Shown here: positions 25,551-39,551 of the stretch, piece by piece
Layout: each line of letters starts with the position of its first letter
Numbering within the stretch: the stretch's first letter is position 1
Assembly (NCBI GenBank): GCA_013398615.1
Contig: VZSR01001685.1
Location: 27,721,192 to 27,785,191, forward strand
Source: Brachypodius melanocephalos
Taxonomy: Eukaryota > Chordata > Aves > Passeriformes > Pycnonotidae
Direction of reading: 5' to 3'
Length of the DNA stretch: 64,000 nucleotides
Translations under genes and position numbers: made by a program
Notes under the pieces: generated by a model
Told to the model about the DNA's origin: nothing
Databases searched by the model: none
What the model saw: only the letters and a program-made list of their open reading frames with translations

Positions 25551-26686
25551 GTGACCTTTCAGAATAGCTAGTACTCATAAGATGAGTACCCCCAAAAGAT
25601 TCACACTCTAATAAAACTTACTGCCCTTATAATACGGCACATTCAGACAGTGCTCACATTGTCCAAAACAGCTTGCTACTGTGAAAAAGCAAGGTGTTTC
25701 AGATGTAGAAGTGAGGGTCAGAGCTCCTGCAAAGCAATGAAGGAGGGCATTTTGCTTAAACTTTTTGTTAATAATAATTCACAAGAATACCTGAAGAAGA
25801 ATAATAGGTCTCTAAAGGCAGCATTCTTTATTTATCCTAATTATAGTTCTGTATGAGATTACCCAGAAGTAGGTACCAGAGGAAAACTAAAGAAGCTTTC
25901 TGCAGTAATAGTATATATGTGTGAGGTCAAGAGTTTTTTGAAAGGATTCTGAAATACTCTCTGAGCAGGAGAGGAGTGGAAATGTGATCCTTCTCTCTGG
26001 GTGGTAAATAGGAGGTGTAGGAAATTGTGTGTGTGCATATGGGGGAAGGGAGGGATAAACGTTTCTGTTTAGACCTCAGCAGAGCTTTCAGCAGCCAGTA
26101 TTTCAAAATAGAAATAGGAACACATTGGACATAACTGCATATGCTTTTTTATTATTATTTTTCAGTGACAAAAGATGACATCATTTACTTAGGTCAAAGT
26201 AGTGATGATGACAGAAAAGCTCATCTCAATACATTCAGCAAGGGGTTTACCATTGGTTTTAAAGGACATAGGTAGAAAATCTGAAATTGGTAGTTAAAAA
26301 AATGTACACATATGCAAAATGTGGGTATTTCAGAGATGGATCAATATAACTTTATTAATATAGACCTACAGAAAGTGCATTTACTTTTGTCCTGAATACA
26401 CAGCACTGTTCATTAGACAAAACAGGTCAGGACACAAGTTTTTCCTCTGCGACAGCAATGTGGAAATGCTCTATCTTGTCCTCTCTAAGTGTCTGTATAT
26501 TCTCACCACTTCTTGGGTTTGTAGACTGATCATCTCCAAGAATATCTATAACATGTAGGATAAAACACCTCCAAAGGATGCATGGCCAAGTTATAACTAT
26601 TCCTGTTTAAAATATTCCTTCAAAATACAAGAATGATCTAACAAACTAAGTACAGAAAAAGTAAAAGGAATCTTTTTCTTTCTTTC

Positions 26687-26991
26687 NNNNNNNNNNNNNN
26701 NNNNNNNNNNNNNNNNNNNNNNNNNNNNNNNNNNNNNNNNNNNNNNNNNNNNNNNNNNNNNNNNNNNNNNNNNNNNNNNNNNNNNNNNNNNNNNNNNNNN
26801 NNNNNNNNNNNNNNNNNNNNNNNNNNNNNNNNNNNNNNNNNNNNNNNNNNNNNNNNNNNNNNNNNNNNNNNNNNNNNNNNNNNNNNNNNNNNNNNNNNNN
26901 NNNNNNNNNNNNNNNNNNNNNNNNNNNNNNNNNNNNNNNNNNNNNNNNNNNNNNNNNNNNNNNNNNNNNNNNNNNNNNNNNNNNNNNNNNN
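26687..26991. other. Assembly gap (305 N)
   Basis: A run of 305 N. The left flank is 'tctttttctttctttc' and the right flank begins 'tttccttttctc', so the missing sequence is probably a pyrimidine-rich (CTTT-type) microsatellite. Confidence 0.98.
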
Positions 26992-29900
26992 TTTCCTTTT
27001 CTCTGTGAATGTTTCAATGTTTTTGTTTTTTTCAAATGCTGTTCACTCTATTTACCACTGGAAGACAGGTGAGCTCAGCTAACATCCATAACCAACACAA
27101 ACTTACTGGGGACAACAGTCACATTATGTAAGGAAGAAACATTTGGTAACATTTCTATTGTTTTAATGTTTTCAAGGCTGGTAGTGTTAAATGTGACCCC
27201 TGAAATTCCAAGGTCATTTCAATGGTTGCTTTCTAGTAGAAGAGGTAAGAGAAAAATAGCAATGTAGTTGCTTCCAGTTTAAGCTCAAGATAATTCACCT
27301 TTTGTTGAGAGACAGGAATAACAATGTTTTTGTGAATCAAATGGCTATTATTATGATTATTATTAGCATTGAAATATTTAAATCATTCTGTATGAGAAGA
27401 AATGAGGTGGGGGAAAAAATCACTAAATGTAAAAAACACAATTTCTGGACTGTGCCATGCAGGTTTTTTTTAATGTTCAGAAATAATCTGCAATATACAT
27501 GACCAAACAGATCTATAATGAAGGCAGCATTTTTTACAGGATGCCTTTGACATCTCTTTCTTTGACATCAGCATTGTAATCAGCCACCAGTGCTGCCATT
27601 TCAGCAGACAGTACAAAATTACCAGTCAAGAGAGAACAAAAGGAGGCAGTTGATCTTTTTATAATGCTTTTAAATGTTACAATTCACAAATGAATGCTCA
27701 TGCAGTGCATCATGTAGTACTGCATAGTGCTGTAAAGCTTCATTAACAAATAAAATATTTTTCACCTAACTGCTTTTGAAGGTAGCATCATTTATAAACT
27801 GGCCATGGCCTGACTATGATGACAAGTCCTGGAGAAAAACATCTTCTCTACCTAAATCAGTTTGCATTTGTTTTGATTTCCAGTGTAAATAAATATTTAA
27901 ATTTAAAGCTGCAATATATGGGGGGTTTTCTGTCACAAAAGCTTTCTGTGCAAAACATTCTAACAGCTTTTTCTTCACCATGCATCTGGGTAGGAGAATA
28001 TTGTGCAAATGATGCTGGAGTTTAATTAAAAAAAAACTATCACCACAACAAACATGATTATGTAACAAAAACACTAGACAAGTACTTAATATTTTGTATC
28101 CAAATGTAAATTTTCCAAAATTTTGCTGCTTTAGGTGTGAAAAAAGTGAATCAAATTAGAAACAGAAAATACTCACAACTCAAGAGTTTCAAAAACAACG
28201 TTTTTGAATCTTTTATATTTTGTTCATTCAAATTGCTATAATATAGAGGGAACTGGGTTTCAGGAAGTACTGAGAGCTGTCTGCTGTACACTGAGTATTT
28301 TAATTGCAGCATGATTCAGTAACATATGCTATGATCCACACAGAAACCATTCCAACAATTAAGATGTAAATATGCAGCTGTCATGGCCTTATTGGTCAGA
28401 GTCTTCACTGATGTCCTGAGTCACCACAATCATATAAAAATCTGTTAAGTAATTTCATTGAGTGTATTCTGGCCCACAGTTAAAGCAAGAGGCAAAATCC
28501 AAAAGGTCTGTGTGAACTTGACCTTCCAAAGATTCTTAGATCGAAATCTAGAGAAGAGTTTAGTCCTAAATGACACATATCAGTCAGACCTCTGAGAGTT
28601 TCTCAAATGCCAGTAAGACCTTAAGCCCTTCTTGCCCTTTGTTGCAAGACCTTGTGCTTCAGAAAAAACATGGAAAAAATAAACCCCACAAACCATAATG
28701 AATATCAGAAAGGTGGGAAAAATCCTTTCTGTCCATTGGTAGCAGACCTAAAATACATGCTACAAAAATGGCATGAAACCCTCCTTCCATTCCTCTTTAA
28801 ATAACAGCTAATTTAACACTCAAAGGTTTCTGAAAGGGAATGTTAGAGAGCCTCCCACACTGCTCACTCTCTACAGGCTGGAGTCCAGATCCTGAGACTG
28901 CAGCATGCTAGGTCTCTTCTTTGGGGCTGAGGGCTGCTGAATTGAGCTCCTTGCCAACAGGGTGTACAGCACCAAGAGAGACTATCAGACAGGAGACTGA
29001 TACCTGATTTAATGTCAGCTGGGGCAACCTTCAGGGTCTGCTGCTGACATTGCCTATATCTCACTGATAACAGTGGCAGCTTAGACACCCAGTATATGTA
29101 CAGACACCTGTGTGAAGATACTTAAATGTAGGATTTTAAACTTTGAGTTTACTTTCACTTCTAGCTGAAAAGCTACAAAATGGGACTAAAGAAGCAGTGA
29201 CTTTTTTTTTTTCCCCAAAAAAATGCAGTTGATCACAGACACATTTCATAATGCATAAACAACCATAAGTCACTGAGGTAGGAGTGCAAATTGAGATACT
29301 GCAAATAAAACTGACCACATGAACATGTGTGTCACATAACCAGTACCCATGTGAATAACTCCGAAAATCACAGCAGAGAAGCTGCTCTCTTTCCTTACCA
29401 AAAGGTTATGCCAGTCTCTAGCTGCAATGCATACAAACTCTTATTTCTTGTCTCATTTGCCTCTCAGATATATAGTATATAACATCTTACATTTTCATAA
29501 TTTCCTGTGTTCTAATGATGCCTTTTAAGTGCCTGGGAAATGGTGACTGAAGGAGAGTCCGTATGAGGAAGCATCCTCATGAGGAGGATGGGACAGTGAT
29601 TCCATTGGCTGTAAACTGTAGGACACAATCCTTCATCCTGATACAGACCACCAAAGCATGTCTGCTCTATGTCCAGCTTTTCCTTAGGAACACACTAAAT
29701 GTTGCTCTTTTTTCTTGAATTTGCAGTTTTCACAGACTGGGACCAATCAATGAGGCTGACAAAGAAGATATTCAATGAGGACATGGTCCTGCTGCAAAAA
29801 TTACAGGGCAAAAAATACACAGAAGTAAATGGTTTGCTGAGTCTTTTTACTATTTTAAGATTTACTTATGAACTCTGTTGGATTGAGTCTTCACTAAACT

Positions 29901-32772
29901 TACAGTACCAAGTAGAAAAATAAAGCTGCTCACAGCTACTTGAGAAGCTGAACAAGCACAAGTGGAAAAGGCCAAAACTTAAACATCAGCGTTTAGGAAA
30001 CTAACCATTATTACCTTTAACACTGCTGAAAAATTCATTCCAGACTTGTATCTGGATTCTTACTCACACAAGAAAAATGATTACATTAAGTTTTCTTAAT
30101 ATTGTGGTCTTTGTGTAAACGAAATGCGATGTTAAAATGTCACCTATTTGGAAAAAAATGACTTAGTGTATGTTAGACAAGCATATTGACAGAATGATAT
30201 TTCCTGCCTGAAATCAAAAAGGGATCTCTGTTCCCATGGGAATTTATAAAGCAACTGGAAGAAAATAAATAGCCAGTTGTTAGCTAGGGGGTGTGTGGTT
30301 GAACTTTTCAATAAGGTTTTTCTTATTTTACGATTTTTAGGTGAACTATATTCAATGATAAAATCTCATTTAAGGAGTTGGTTGGAAAGAAGAGGTGAGT
30401 CATTAATTTGTGTATGAGGTTATTCTAGCTCCTTGAGTGATTTCTTTTTTTAAATATTTCTTTGCTCTTTCCAGAATTTCCAACACAATTGCATTTTCAT
30501 TTGTTCAAGAGCTGGAATAGTGCTAAGAACGCTGAAAATTGGGGCTGCTTATCATGCAGTTGTTTACCATGCATAGATAGGCTTACCATGCCTATGTCTG
30601 CTTTCCTGTAGGGATTGGATGGTTTCCTCTGAAGCCCACACAATATTTTCTATCTCTGACTACTGCCTAGGCTAGCTGTGCTTCTCTTATGAAGGTAATT
30701 AGGTTTTCTGCTAAAAGTTCATATGAAATATATCAGGTGTAAAAAGCTCTAGAGCCCTCTAGTGCCTGTCATTCTGCTCCCTGTGTCTCTCCTGAGGAGC
30801 AATTCCACTGATTTCAATGGAGAGATCCATCCAGCCTGCCCATGCATAACTGTGTGCTGCTGCTGTCATCTAAGCTGGCACCACAGCAAGAAAAGCCAAA
30901 ATGAGCCTGAAAAGGATGTGGTAAGGCTGTAACTGCTGGAGCTTTGGGATGCTGTGATGGCCCACTCAGCAGTTCTATAAACAGTGCTGTAGTTACCTGG
31001 ATGGCTGCACACTGCCCTCTGGAGCTGTGCTGGCTGGGGAAGAAGAAAATTGTATGTGGTGGTTCTGTAAACTGTATATTGTTTCATTTGTATGGAGGTT
31101 ATTGACATAGGGCTTTTCAAGTTGTCTGCTCAGGAGTTTGAATGAGTCTAATTAAAATACAACAACATTTGAAAACAAAAATTGAGAAGGATGTGCTCAG
31201 TGAGATTTGAAAAAAAAACAACAAACGAAAAAAAAGCAGATTATATATACTGCAAGATGCATTGCCTGGTGAGCAAGAATAAAATCTTAATTCTGGAATA
31301 TACTATTGACCACAGAAGTGATAGATCCTAATTACCTGCAGATTGCATTGTCCAGTTTGAAGGAAAAAAAAATCAGTTCTGAAACACTGGACATCTAGGA
31401 AGCAATGCATAAGAAAAGTGGAAGACCATCACCATTTTTGGCCTGCCAACCCTTGACCAGACCCCAGACTCTCAAAGAAAACTAAAGACTTGATTCCTCT
31501 CTCCAAGTCCTTAAAATGTGCCCAAGGGGCTGTTAGACAGCACTGGACAATGGAAAAGAAAACCACTTCCCTGGTCAGAAGCTCTCTTCCAACATATCAC
31601 CCATGCTCATGGAATCAAGAGGGATAGAGACTTCACTGGAAGTACCAATCTTTCATTATTCAAGTACACACATGTACATGCATACTCCAGCAGAATTTTT
31701 CAGTGTACAGTTAAACAAGACCATACATTATACTTTGGCAATAGGGAATCACAAATTTTGTATGCATATTTATAATATTCTTACCTAGACAATAATGAGC
31801 TCCATTTTCTGTTGATGTAGGGGTTTGGAGGAATTAGTTTACAAGGAAGCACAAAAAGGAAAATTATGATTAGGATCTAGGCATTACTAAAGCTACCTTC
31901 TTGCTGTAAGTCTTTGTAATTATACTGTGCTCATATATGTATTTATAACTTGGAGAAATTCCAGTAATTTTTACTTAATTTCACTGGTCAGATCCTAGAC
32001 AGTATCTTTTAGAAGACTAGGAACAAAAAGCATCAGCATTTCTGGTTACAAGGGGAGGGGAATCATCAGCAGTACATACAGCAGTGCCCATCCTTTTGGA
32101 AATGGAGGGGAGGCAGATAGAATTTTATGGAAACACTCAAGATTCTTCATATGCTAAAACCCATTCCTTCTATATTATGAGACACTAATAAAAAGAAGGG
32201 GTTTTGTTTTGTTGTGAACACAATGTATTTTGGAGGTAGGAAACTTCACACATCAGCTCTTGTTCATGTATTGCTTATGACATAGAACAGGACAATTGCA
32301 CTTTGAAAATGTGTGGATGTGTATCAGAAGAGTGGAAGAGATGTGCTGAATTGCTCTCATGAGTTAGAGCCAACCGTCATAAAATAGGATGCTCTTGGTA
32401 CAGGATGTCCATAATCCAACTGTTGAAAAAACAGGAAGAAGATTAAAGAGGAGACAAAGGGAGGTCTAATCATTAAGACATTGAGTAGTGTTTTGGAGAC
32501 TTGACTTCAAACCTTGAAATGCACTGAAAATGTATATTGGTTTACAAGCATAGAACACAAAATAGTAAGATAAAATCAAGGAAGAATCAAGGCAAAGAAA
32601 GGAGAATGAAAAAAAAAAAAGATACTGGAATGAACTAGAAATTATTTAAGATGGAAACTGGGGCAAAATGGAAGACAGGACACAAGATGGGTATGAATAA
32701 CCTGGACAGTGGTGACTATAGCCTGAAAAACTGCTTGCTATCAGTCTCTACCACAGATCCCTACATGCAGAA

Positions 32773-32806
32773 GGTGCAAATAATGAGCAGGTGCAAATAA
32801 TGAGCA
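32773..32806. repeat. 17-bp perfect tandem duplication
   Basis: The unit 'ggtgcaaataatgagca' occurs twice head to tail without mismatch, indicating a recent small duplication. Confidence 0.95.
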
Positions 32807-34789
32807 GGAAATGAGAGACTTGGAGCCATGCATCAAGCCAAATAATGAAAATACTTCTCTATCACTCTGGAAACATAATTTTAGAGTATTTTTCACCATG
32901 GCAATCACTCAACAAAAGGCTTTTGACATAATAATGTTCAGTGCTGCAATGCTTAAAAGTCATGCACTCAGCATATTCAAAAAATGGAATTCATAAAGCT
33001 GAGTCAGAGATCCAGCTTTGTCCTACATTGTCTGGAGCAAAAATTAACTCTATAGACTGGGATTCAAGGCAGAAGGTATGTGGAACATAAAGAGGTGTGA
33101 TCTCACTGTATCAGAGAGTTTCAGTGTGTCTATAATTCCTTGCCTGCTTTAAACACCTGCTTCACGGTCACTGTTCAGATTTCCAGGTTCCAAGGGCCTG
33201 ACAATTTCCTGCTTTGAGACACCAGTTTGCTCCCAGGGTAGTTTAAGCATTTGGCCTTTGACAAAAATGAGAAAAAAGAGACTGTGCAGGACTCGACCCC
33301 GCATGATCCTTTCTGGCCAAATGCCCAAACAAGTATTTACAGGGCAAGGCTCCCACTATCTGGTCTGATCGCCTTTCCCTTTCTGGTTGTAATATATCTC
33401 AGTGATAATAGGAAGACAAGCTAAGTCATGGTCAGATCACTCCAGGGACTGTCGGTGCAGATGCCCTCCTAGAACACAAAAGCTGGATGTGAAAATCCTC
33501 TTACAGTGAGGAGCTAGATCAAAGAGGTCCTTTGGCAAACAGCTGAATTATTAGGCTCTCATGCAAATGCAGCCGGAAGCATCAACTTCCCCTTGCACCC
33601 ATGAAGTTAGATATGATCCCAGGGATTCTAATTAGCTGTTCATCTCCAGGGTCTGACATATGCTGCTTCCTGACAATGTATATATCTGGGGTGTCTCATA
33701 AACCCCAGGACAATGGAATAAGATTTTCCTAAACTTAAACTCTCAATTCTGGCTAGAAAGCATTTGCATCGTGTGTTTAAGTGGACTCTGACAGTCTGAC
33801 TGTACATCTAGTAAAAATATATGTGAACATGTCTATAAATGCTTTATTCTATCTACACTGTGGATAACAAAAATTGCATAGGCAGCCTAAACTGCACTTT
33901 TAGCTTTTGACTACTTGCCCCTTTTACTGCAAAAGAATACAGTGTGATGCTTCTGGGCAGTAGACTAGAGAGCTGAAAATGTAACAGCATTAATATCAAA
34001 GGGATATAAGAATAATTTAAAACAGTACCTGTGCAATGAGAATTAATAAAATGAAATAAAGAAATAGAAAGATGAAGTGAAAGAAAGCACCCTGAGCATT
34101 AGAACTTTTGGACTGCTGACTAATTTCCCGTGGGAGGTAATAGGTGGTTGTTTCGCATTTTCATACAAAGTCCAGTCAAATGCAAATGTTCTATATCAAG
34201 TGTTCTGAGATTAAAGAAGAAAATGTACTACTTTTCCATATATGCATCGACTTTCTGTTTCAGTATTTTGAGTAATAACTCAGCTCTCTTAACTTATTTA
34301 TAGTGACATAAATCTGTAGGAAATGTATTGACTTACTAAAATTCAGTACCCTATTTTGCAAGGTGCTGAGACCCTCCTCCCCAGCTCTAAGTTTGTACAC
34401 ATAGATTGGAAAAATACAGAAGGTTTTCTGATCTTCACTGCACTTAACATTACAGTTCAAAGGTGATTCGGTGCACAATTGTGTAATACTAAAATTGATT
34501 TCCTGGCTCAGTGAAAGCAAAAATTACATAGAAATACTACAAATGAAACCCAAGACCATTTCTCTATTTGAGATGTGAGTTAATTAGCAGATACCATGTT
34601 TTCTATAATTTTCTGAAATAAAGGAAAAGATTGCTTGGTTAATAAGTTCAAAAATAGAACAGAATTAGTGACATTCTGGGCTATACATAAGGAGTTTGAG
34701 AATGTTCCAGAATTTTCCAATGAAAACCGTAGAGCCTTCCACAAAATATCAACTTCTTTCAAATTAGTTCTTCAAGGAAAATATTGTTG

Positions 34790-34833
34790 GGGTTAAATAT
34801 TTATCAATCCTGTTTGGGTTAAATATTTATCAA
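34790..34833. repeat. 26-bp tandem duplication
   Basis: An 18-bp block (gggttaaatatttatcaa) is repeated at an offset of 26 bp with a diverged 8-bp linker, and a third partial 'ggggttgattg' follows. It is a local direct duplication. Confidence 0.9.
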
Positions 34834-37334
34834 CATTTTGGGGTTGATTGCAGATCTCAGGAGAGTCAAACATCAGCTGAAAAATATGTTTTCTGTGCAT
34901 CCATGGATTACTTGAATTCAAATATTTTTCCATTAAAGGAATACTTTAGTGTTCAGGAAAACAAATGAATTGTCGACTCTTCTCCATTTTTTGTTTATTT
35001 AAATGAAGTGTTGTGTGTGGTTGTCAAAACCTGGGTATAGAAATGCAGAAGCCTCTGTTGGACTTCCTTCTTGAGACAGGAGACATCAGAAATCCTCATT
35101 GATGTGTATCAAGTCCCAAATGGTGCTGACAGAGCCCACTGTTATATAGGATCCATTTTGACATTGATCTAGATCTACTTTTTGTGAAGAATGGCAAAAT
35201 TAGCTTGAAAAAGTCTGTGGATTCTGGAGTTGAAGTAAAAATGGTAAAACTTATAAAAGGAAAGATTTGGTTTGGGATGAAATTATTTCAAATCTGAGTG
35301 CATTCACTCAGTTGACAGTCAAATAATGACCCAAGACAGCTTGTGGTAAGCCAGAAGACATATGAGAGTTTTCAGCCACTTATTTAAATTGCGTATTTCG
35401 TATCTGAAACACTTTTAATTAGAATGAGCATTTGGGGGAAAAAATAGGTTAAATTCTTCTCATGTACATACAGTCATGATTAAAGTAATTAAACTGATTT
35501 AAATCTGACTCAAAACATTAAAGGTACCAAGCTTTTGAGCACAGTGGCTGTCCTGTAAACCCGACGTCTGCAATACAGTTACTGAAGATACAAACAATAG
35601 ACCCCATCTTTCCAGTCTGTTGATGTGTTTGGGTTTCAAGCAAGCTCTTGAAAGTCAGAATGCTGGCATAGGATTTAGCTTCCCTACACAACATATACAT
35701 TGGACATAATTTTGTTGTCATTTCTTCCAAGCGTGCACAACTGCATGCAACAGTACTGCACATACATATTTGACAAAAGATGTTGGGACTTAAAATCAAC
35801 AGGACGTGTAAATAATTTGAAAGTGCAAAATAACTTTTCTTATTTTTTCCTCTATTTTATATTGAAAAGCAGTGAGGGACTGGCTGGCACCATCTCAGAG
35901 GACACTGTGGTTTGTTTCCTCATTATGGAAATTTGTGGTTAACTTTGCATTTTGTTTTTTCTTTTCAACATTGTTTCATTGTTCTGTCCCCTTATGCTTA
36001 GAAGTATCTTGTTCAAAAAAGAAAAGATACTATTTCCCTGTAGAAATAAACCCAGGGCCACTCATGAAGAGAACTATTCATAATATACGGTTAGAATTAA
36101 TCTAAAAAACGCCCATCTGTGTTACAGAAAAGACCTCTGATTCATGAAGCTGCACTGAATGCCAGTTCAGCTTTCTGAAAGAACTAATGTTTTACTGCTA
36201 CAAAGTTTAGACAAACATTTGCTTTCTCTAAGTATCCCTCCAGTTCCTTAGAGAGGTGGTCATACCACAGCAGCTAATTTAGATACTTACTGTTCTGTTT
36301 ATCATTTTCCAAAGGGGCCAATCTAGTCAATGGGAAGAAACAGAGCCCTACAAGGGCTAAAGTCACACAACTATAGGGCTGTGCATCTTTCTCTTCTCTT
36401 GTTTGAGGAGTAGTTAACGACACTGTTAGGGATGCTTGGAAACTAAACAGAAGAATCACACTGTTTTACGACAATAATATTATTCATTCAAGCTCCTCTG
36501 CCTCTTGTCCAAATAAGTGTTTTTTTTCATTCCTCTTTTGCCATCATATCAGAAGGAAACTCAGAAAGATTCATGGAGGGCAAGTGCTGTGTCATAAAGC
36601 AAAAGGAAACAGATGGTCACCCATGACCTGAACACTAACACTGCAAATAAGCAGCCAGGGCTGAACATCTGCACTCTGGTTTCTACAAGCAATAGGAGAG
36701 ACAGGGTTCTTTGCTCAGCTCCATCTTACAGTTTTTTCATAGGTATTACTGTATATTTTATTTATTTGTAGACTAAGATATTTATTTATAGACTGAAAGG
36801 TAAATTTCAACTTTAATTTTACGATTGTGTAACCCAACAAAGACTTGAATGCAGTTTTATGCAATATAGAGTAAAAGGCAGAATTTGGACCCTCTGTGTG
36901 GATGAGTGTGCACTTTTTCTTGAGTTTGTGCATAAATACACATGAAGATCCTCAGGTAAGCCCTGAACCAAACCAGAATTTCAGTTAAAAACTAAAAGCT
37001 CACAATACAAAGTGTCTTATATTTGTCAGTGGTGTATACCAGAGACACTCTTAGTAGCATTGCTCTTCCATTAAAAAAGAGGTCTACCAATATAATCAGA
37101 ATCTTCTTTATACACCATTCCATTACTAATTCAGAATTTCTGTGAGTCCTTTGCTTTATATCTCGAGCAAGGAGTATGCTTTTCCTCAAAATGTGAAGTT
37201 CTGCTGATTGACACATAAATTAACTTACTTGAAAGTAGCAAATAGCCTTAAACATCAGAAATATATAAAATAACAGTGATTCATCTCTTCATAATGCCTC
37301 TTTTCAAAGACAAAGCAGTTTAGTTCTTTGGTTT

Positions 37335-37373
37335 GGGTTTTCTGTTGGGCGGGTTTGGGTTTCGTTGGGGGGG
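37335..37373 (+). repeat. G-rich tract with G-quadruplex motif
   Basis: Five runs of three or more G within 39 bases. The last four (37347-37349, 37351-37353, 37357-37359, 37367-37373) have loops of 1, 3 and 7 bases, matching the G3+N1-7 rule. The tract grades into A-rich sequence at about 37385-37405. The motif is seen directly; folding and function are not. Confidence 0.75.
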
Positions 37374-37579
37374 AGTTTTGTAAACAAAAAAAAAAGAAAA
37401 AAATTAGACTAAGAATGAAAATAAGTAACTAACTTGCAACAGAACCTGTCAAAATATTAATCAGTAATTCTTTCCAATTCATTGGTCTCATTTTCAATGT
37501 ATTCCTTTGTACTCCATAGTGTAACTATACTCTAGTTATCAATGGTTCATTGTCAAAAGAGAAGAACATACTGTTTGAG

Positions 37580-38510
37580 TATCCATGGGAGTCTGTTCCA
37601 GATCTGGTACCCACTGACCTGGATGAGAGAATAAAGAGGGTATTTATTTAATGTGCAGATAATTACATTTTCAGATAACAAGATAGGGAGGACAGCCAGG
37701 AATTAAAACTCACCTTGAGAAACCGGAGGTGGAGGTCTGACCTGAAAACCGGTCAATAATAACAGTGTCAGGAAGAATCAACTTCACAAACTGTCCCTGC
37801 TGCTAGAACAACACCTAATCAGAAGTTCTATGGAAAAATAATACAGATTTTAAGGCTACCACAAGAATACTAAAAGGCCTGCCACTTTGAGATTATGTAC
37901 AAAGCAGCTTTCTTGTACTTCATGAGACTCCAAACAAATATTATGTGTCCATATAGTCATTCTGTATGCTGGCTGTTCACCTATGCTTAAAATAAATCAA
38001 AAAAATAAGCACTGGGGCCTTGACTGTGGATAACACATTCAGCAAGTGTCAATAGCATCATCCTGCTGCAAAAAAATTATAAGCACCATACTGGTAAATC
38101 TTAGCTAGTTTCCCTGCACTTGAAGGAAGGTGTGGACAAAGCAGAAATTGAAAAACCATAAGAAGAATCATCAGCTGTCCAGAAATAATACCTTGGAGGA
38201 AAGAATGAATACATTTAGTAGTTTACACCGAAGAGAAAATAAAAGTGAGAGTCCCAAATGACAATATGGTCCCAAACATATCAAAGATCAGAATAATCTG
38301 TTTTCTCAGTTTATGGTAGATTGCATTCAAAGGCTAAAAAAGAAGATTTGGGTTAGATAAAAAGACAAAAAGGCCTCCATGATAGTAAAAGAAAATGAGG
38401 CATTGCAAGAGATGAGCTGAGGAAGTTGTGGAATCTTCATAAGTGGAGGTCTTTAATACTGTATAAACAAGGAACCATCAGGAACAATGTAAGTAAAATT
38501 GGTTATGTTT
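37580..38510 (+). mobile_element. Very old CR1-like LINE relic (reverse transcriptase to 3' end)
   Basis: No long frame survives, but the order of blocks follows a CR1-type LINE. 'cactgacctggatgagaga' encodes the conserved DLDE stretch, followed about 30 bases on by 'tgcagataattac', where the FADD catalytic box belongs. Later come 'cactggggccttgactgtgga' (38010), 'tgctgcaaaaaaattataagc' (38064), 'aaggtgtggacaaa' (38129), and near the end 'gttgtggaatcttcataa' (38425) with 'ggaggtctttaa'. These blocks resemble an old CR1 lineage common in turtles and crocodilians. Divergence is far greater than in the window's other CR1 copies. The assignment is by memory of the consensus and the edges are approximate. 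Confidence 0.6.
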
Positions 38511-39500
38511 GAGTTATTGATAAGGCAATCTGACAAAATACATTAAAGCACTACAGTTTAGTGAAAGAATCTTTGATTCCCACCATTCTACCTAGGCAAC
38601 ATATTCTAATAACTGATTGAGACAGTATGTACAACCAAATTGTTCAAGATATATATTCTTGATCCACAAAAAAAATCAGACCTTTTCAATAATCTTTGTG
38701 GCTTTGTTGAATTTCAGCTCAACAGTAACTGTGGAGCTAAAACAGACATATAAACAGCAGAGTAGTCATGTAAATCTTCCATTTGCCTGCCAGGTAGTGA
38801 TATTCTCAAAAAAACCTAAATGAAGCAGGTAGGTAGTTCTCATTTGCAGCTGTAACTCAGATGTTACAGTCGGTGAGCACACATAGTGGTTTTAAGTATG
38901 GTTGTCTATTTTTTTAAGTGAGGCCCAAGTCATTAAACTAAGCTTTCTAAACCTGGTTGTGTCTGAGCTCCAGACAAACCCACCGCCCTACCCTCTCTGC
39001 ACATACTATTACAATCAAGGGAGAATGGCTCTAACTAAGCAAAACCATATTTTAAGATACCAAGGCAAGGATTAAGTATGAAAACACATTAACTGTAATG
39101 ACACCACAACAACAGATCATGGAGAATTAGACTGGAATTATATCAGCGCAGCGTTATTTCCTTACGGCATGCTATCAGAAAATATGGAGTTTTGCTTGAG
39201 GTGGCTAAAAATGATGGACAGCACCTTCAATAACCTCACTGGGAAATTTGGAAACTCTGCCCCAGGAAGTAACAAATCCCATGTAACAGCATTTCTGAAG
39301 GAGTTGTTCAGGGAGATCTGATGTGAGCCACCAGTCTCCAGTCACCTGGAACTTGTACTCGTCACCATGACAAAAATGCTACAAGTTCTTGAACCATACC
39401 TTCCAGTTAGCTCTCAGTATATTCTTGATAGGAATGAAAATGTATTTTAGTTTGACCTAGATAACCTATACTACATCAGAACGAAGCTACTACACTTGAA

Positions 39501-39551
39501 TAAAAATATTTTTAATTATATAATTACATATAATTATATTTAATTATATAA
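39501..39551. repeat. AT-rich palindromic tract
   Basis: Repeated TTAATTATATAA-type units in direct and inverted order over about 50 bases with almost no G or C. It could extrude as a cruciform, but nothing beyond base composition supports a role. Confidence 0.7.

Larger units (their letters stand above)
23506..37330. other. Gene-free stretch with one assembly gap
   Basis: About 13.8 kb without a recognised gene. The longest open frame in the window (157 codons, plus, 23711-24184) has no recognisable domain and coincides with a GC-richer patch, so it is treated as chance. An exon-shaped segment at 25412-25550 is listed separately. Local direct duplications at 32773-32806 and 34790-34833 are listed separately. 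Otherwise only scattered A-rich runs are seen. Confidence 0.45.

Noticed and set aside
33286..33302. tRNA T-arm-like sequence on the minus strand (GCGGG, GTCGAGT, CCTGC) followed by a T run
   Set aside because: No matching acceptor stem, D-arm or anticodon arm could be formed upstream, so it is not a tRNA gene.
36300..36440. Possible second MIR-like segment ('aaagtcacacaactatag')
   Set aside because: Only one short block matches and the neighbouring blocks of the MIR core are not in order.
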